From: a virus
Virus record (IMG/VR): IMGVR_UViG_3300017730_000102
Span: 1 to 22,594 of that record
Length of the DNA stretch: 22,594 nucleotides
Reading direction: 5' to 3' (one strand)
The notes under the pieces were generated by a model. That model saw nothing but the letters and a program-made list of their open reading frames with translations, did not search any database and was not told the DNA's origin. Below, in pieces: positions 22,456 to 22,594 of the stretch. Position numbers and translations under genes: made by a program. Numbering within the stretch: position 1 is the first letter of the stretch; every line of letters begins with the position of its first letter.

Positions 22456-22536
22456 TGTATAGGCTGGTTTTGTACCAGCTTATACATTAACAGAGCTACA
22501 CGGCTCTTAAAACGGCAACAATGCCATAACTAGCAA
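22456..22536 (+). other. Structured intercistronic element, copy 2
   Basis: Hairpin 1: TGTATAGGCTGGT (22456-22468), loop TTTGT, ACCAGCTTATACA (22474-22486); 13 pairs with one G-U. Hairpin 2: AGAGC (22492-22496), loop TACACG, GCTCT (22503-22507). A third small hairpin GGCA/TGCC (22514-22525, loop ACAA). Then CTAGCAA (22530-22536), ribosome binding site AAAGAGAAAG and ATG at 22554. Loop sequence, second-hairpin word GAGCTACA and leader word match copy 1, although stem sequences differ. Confidence 0.65.
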
Positions 22537-22553
22537 AAGAGAAAGCATAAAAC

Positions 22554-22594
22554 ATGACAAAAGAACAACAACAAAAAATAATCGATCTTGTTAA
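22554..22594 (+). CDS. Start of another early-type gene, cut by the right edge
   Basis: The first 13 codons are visible: MTKEQQQKIIDLV. AGAGAAAG stands about 10 bases before the ATG and the CTAGCAA leader word before that, as for the other rightward genes. The residues form a Lys/Gln/Glu helix. Nothing more can be said about function. Confidence 0.6.
   Translation, partial: MTKEQQQKIIDLV

Overview
The window reads as a large part of the genome of an AT-rich, short-tailed tailed phage (podovirus) of the type seen in seawater metagenomes. No tRNA, rRNA, cellular housekeeping gene, integrase, polymerase or lysis gene is visible. The host cannot be read from the sequence. The low GC and the fibre repeats recall marine phages, but that is an inference.

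Region 1 (about 1 to 21,206, all on the minus strand) is one tightly packed packaging and structural operon. It is read from right to left, with genes overlapping or spaced by a few bases: terminase small subunit, terminase large subunit, a HlyC-like lysine acyltransferase homologue, two small linker-type proteins, portal, a Bbp19-like small protein, scaffold, a small unknown, major capsid, a probable decoration protein, tail adaptor (T7 gp11-like), tail nozzle (gp12-like), a GNAT-like gp13 homologue, gp14-like, gp15-like, two large internal virion proteins that together have the size of T7 gp16, a gp17-like tail fibre, and five small tail-tip or fibre genes. The last of these runs off the left edge. 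From portal to fibre the order matches T7 genes 8 to 17; the terminase genes sit at the front instead of the end. Many junctions are TAATG, ATGA or GTGA stop-start overlaps, which suggests translational coupling. The only sizeable internal gap before the fibre (3,153-3,199) holds a well-spaced sigma70-like promoter, and a strong hairpin follows the capsid and decoration genes.

Region 2 (21,207-21,579) is a divergent intergenic region. It holds candidate promoters in both directions, a 21-bp perfect palindrome, repeated TTATTGATTG motifs and a GC-richer block just upstream of the terminase genes.

Region 3 (21,580 to the right edge, plus strand) is a cluster of very small genes of early-gene type: a 57-aa two-helix membrane protein, a very acidic 117-aa protein, a 47-aa protein, a 33-aa single-helix membrane protein and the start of a fifth gene. 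Two of the gaps carry a repeated RNA-like element: a hairpin with a YTTGT loop, then a GAGCTACA-containing hairpin, then CTAGCAA and a ribosome binding site. This is the least explained structure in the window, together with the HlyC-like gene between terminase and portal.
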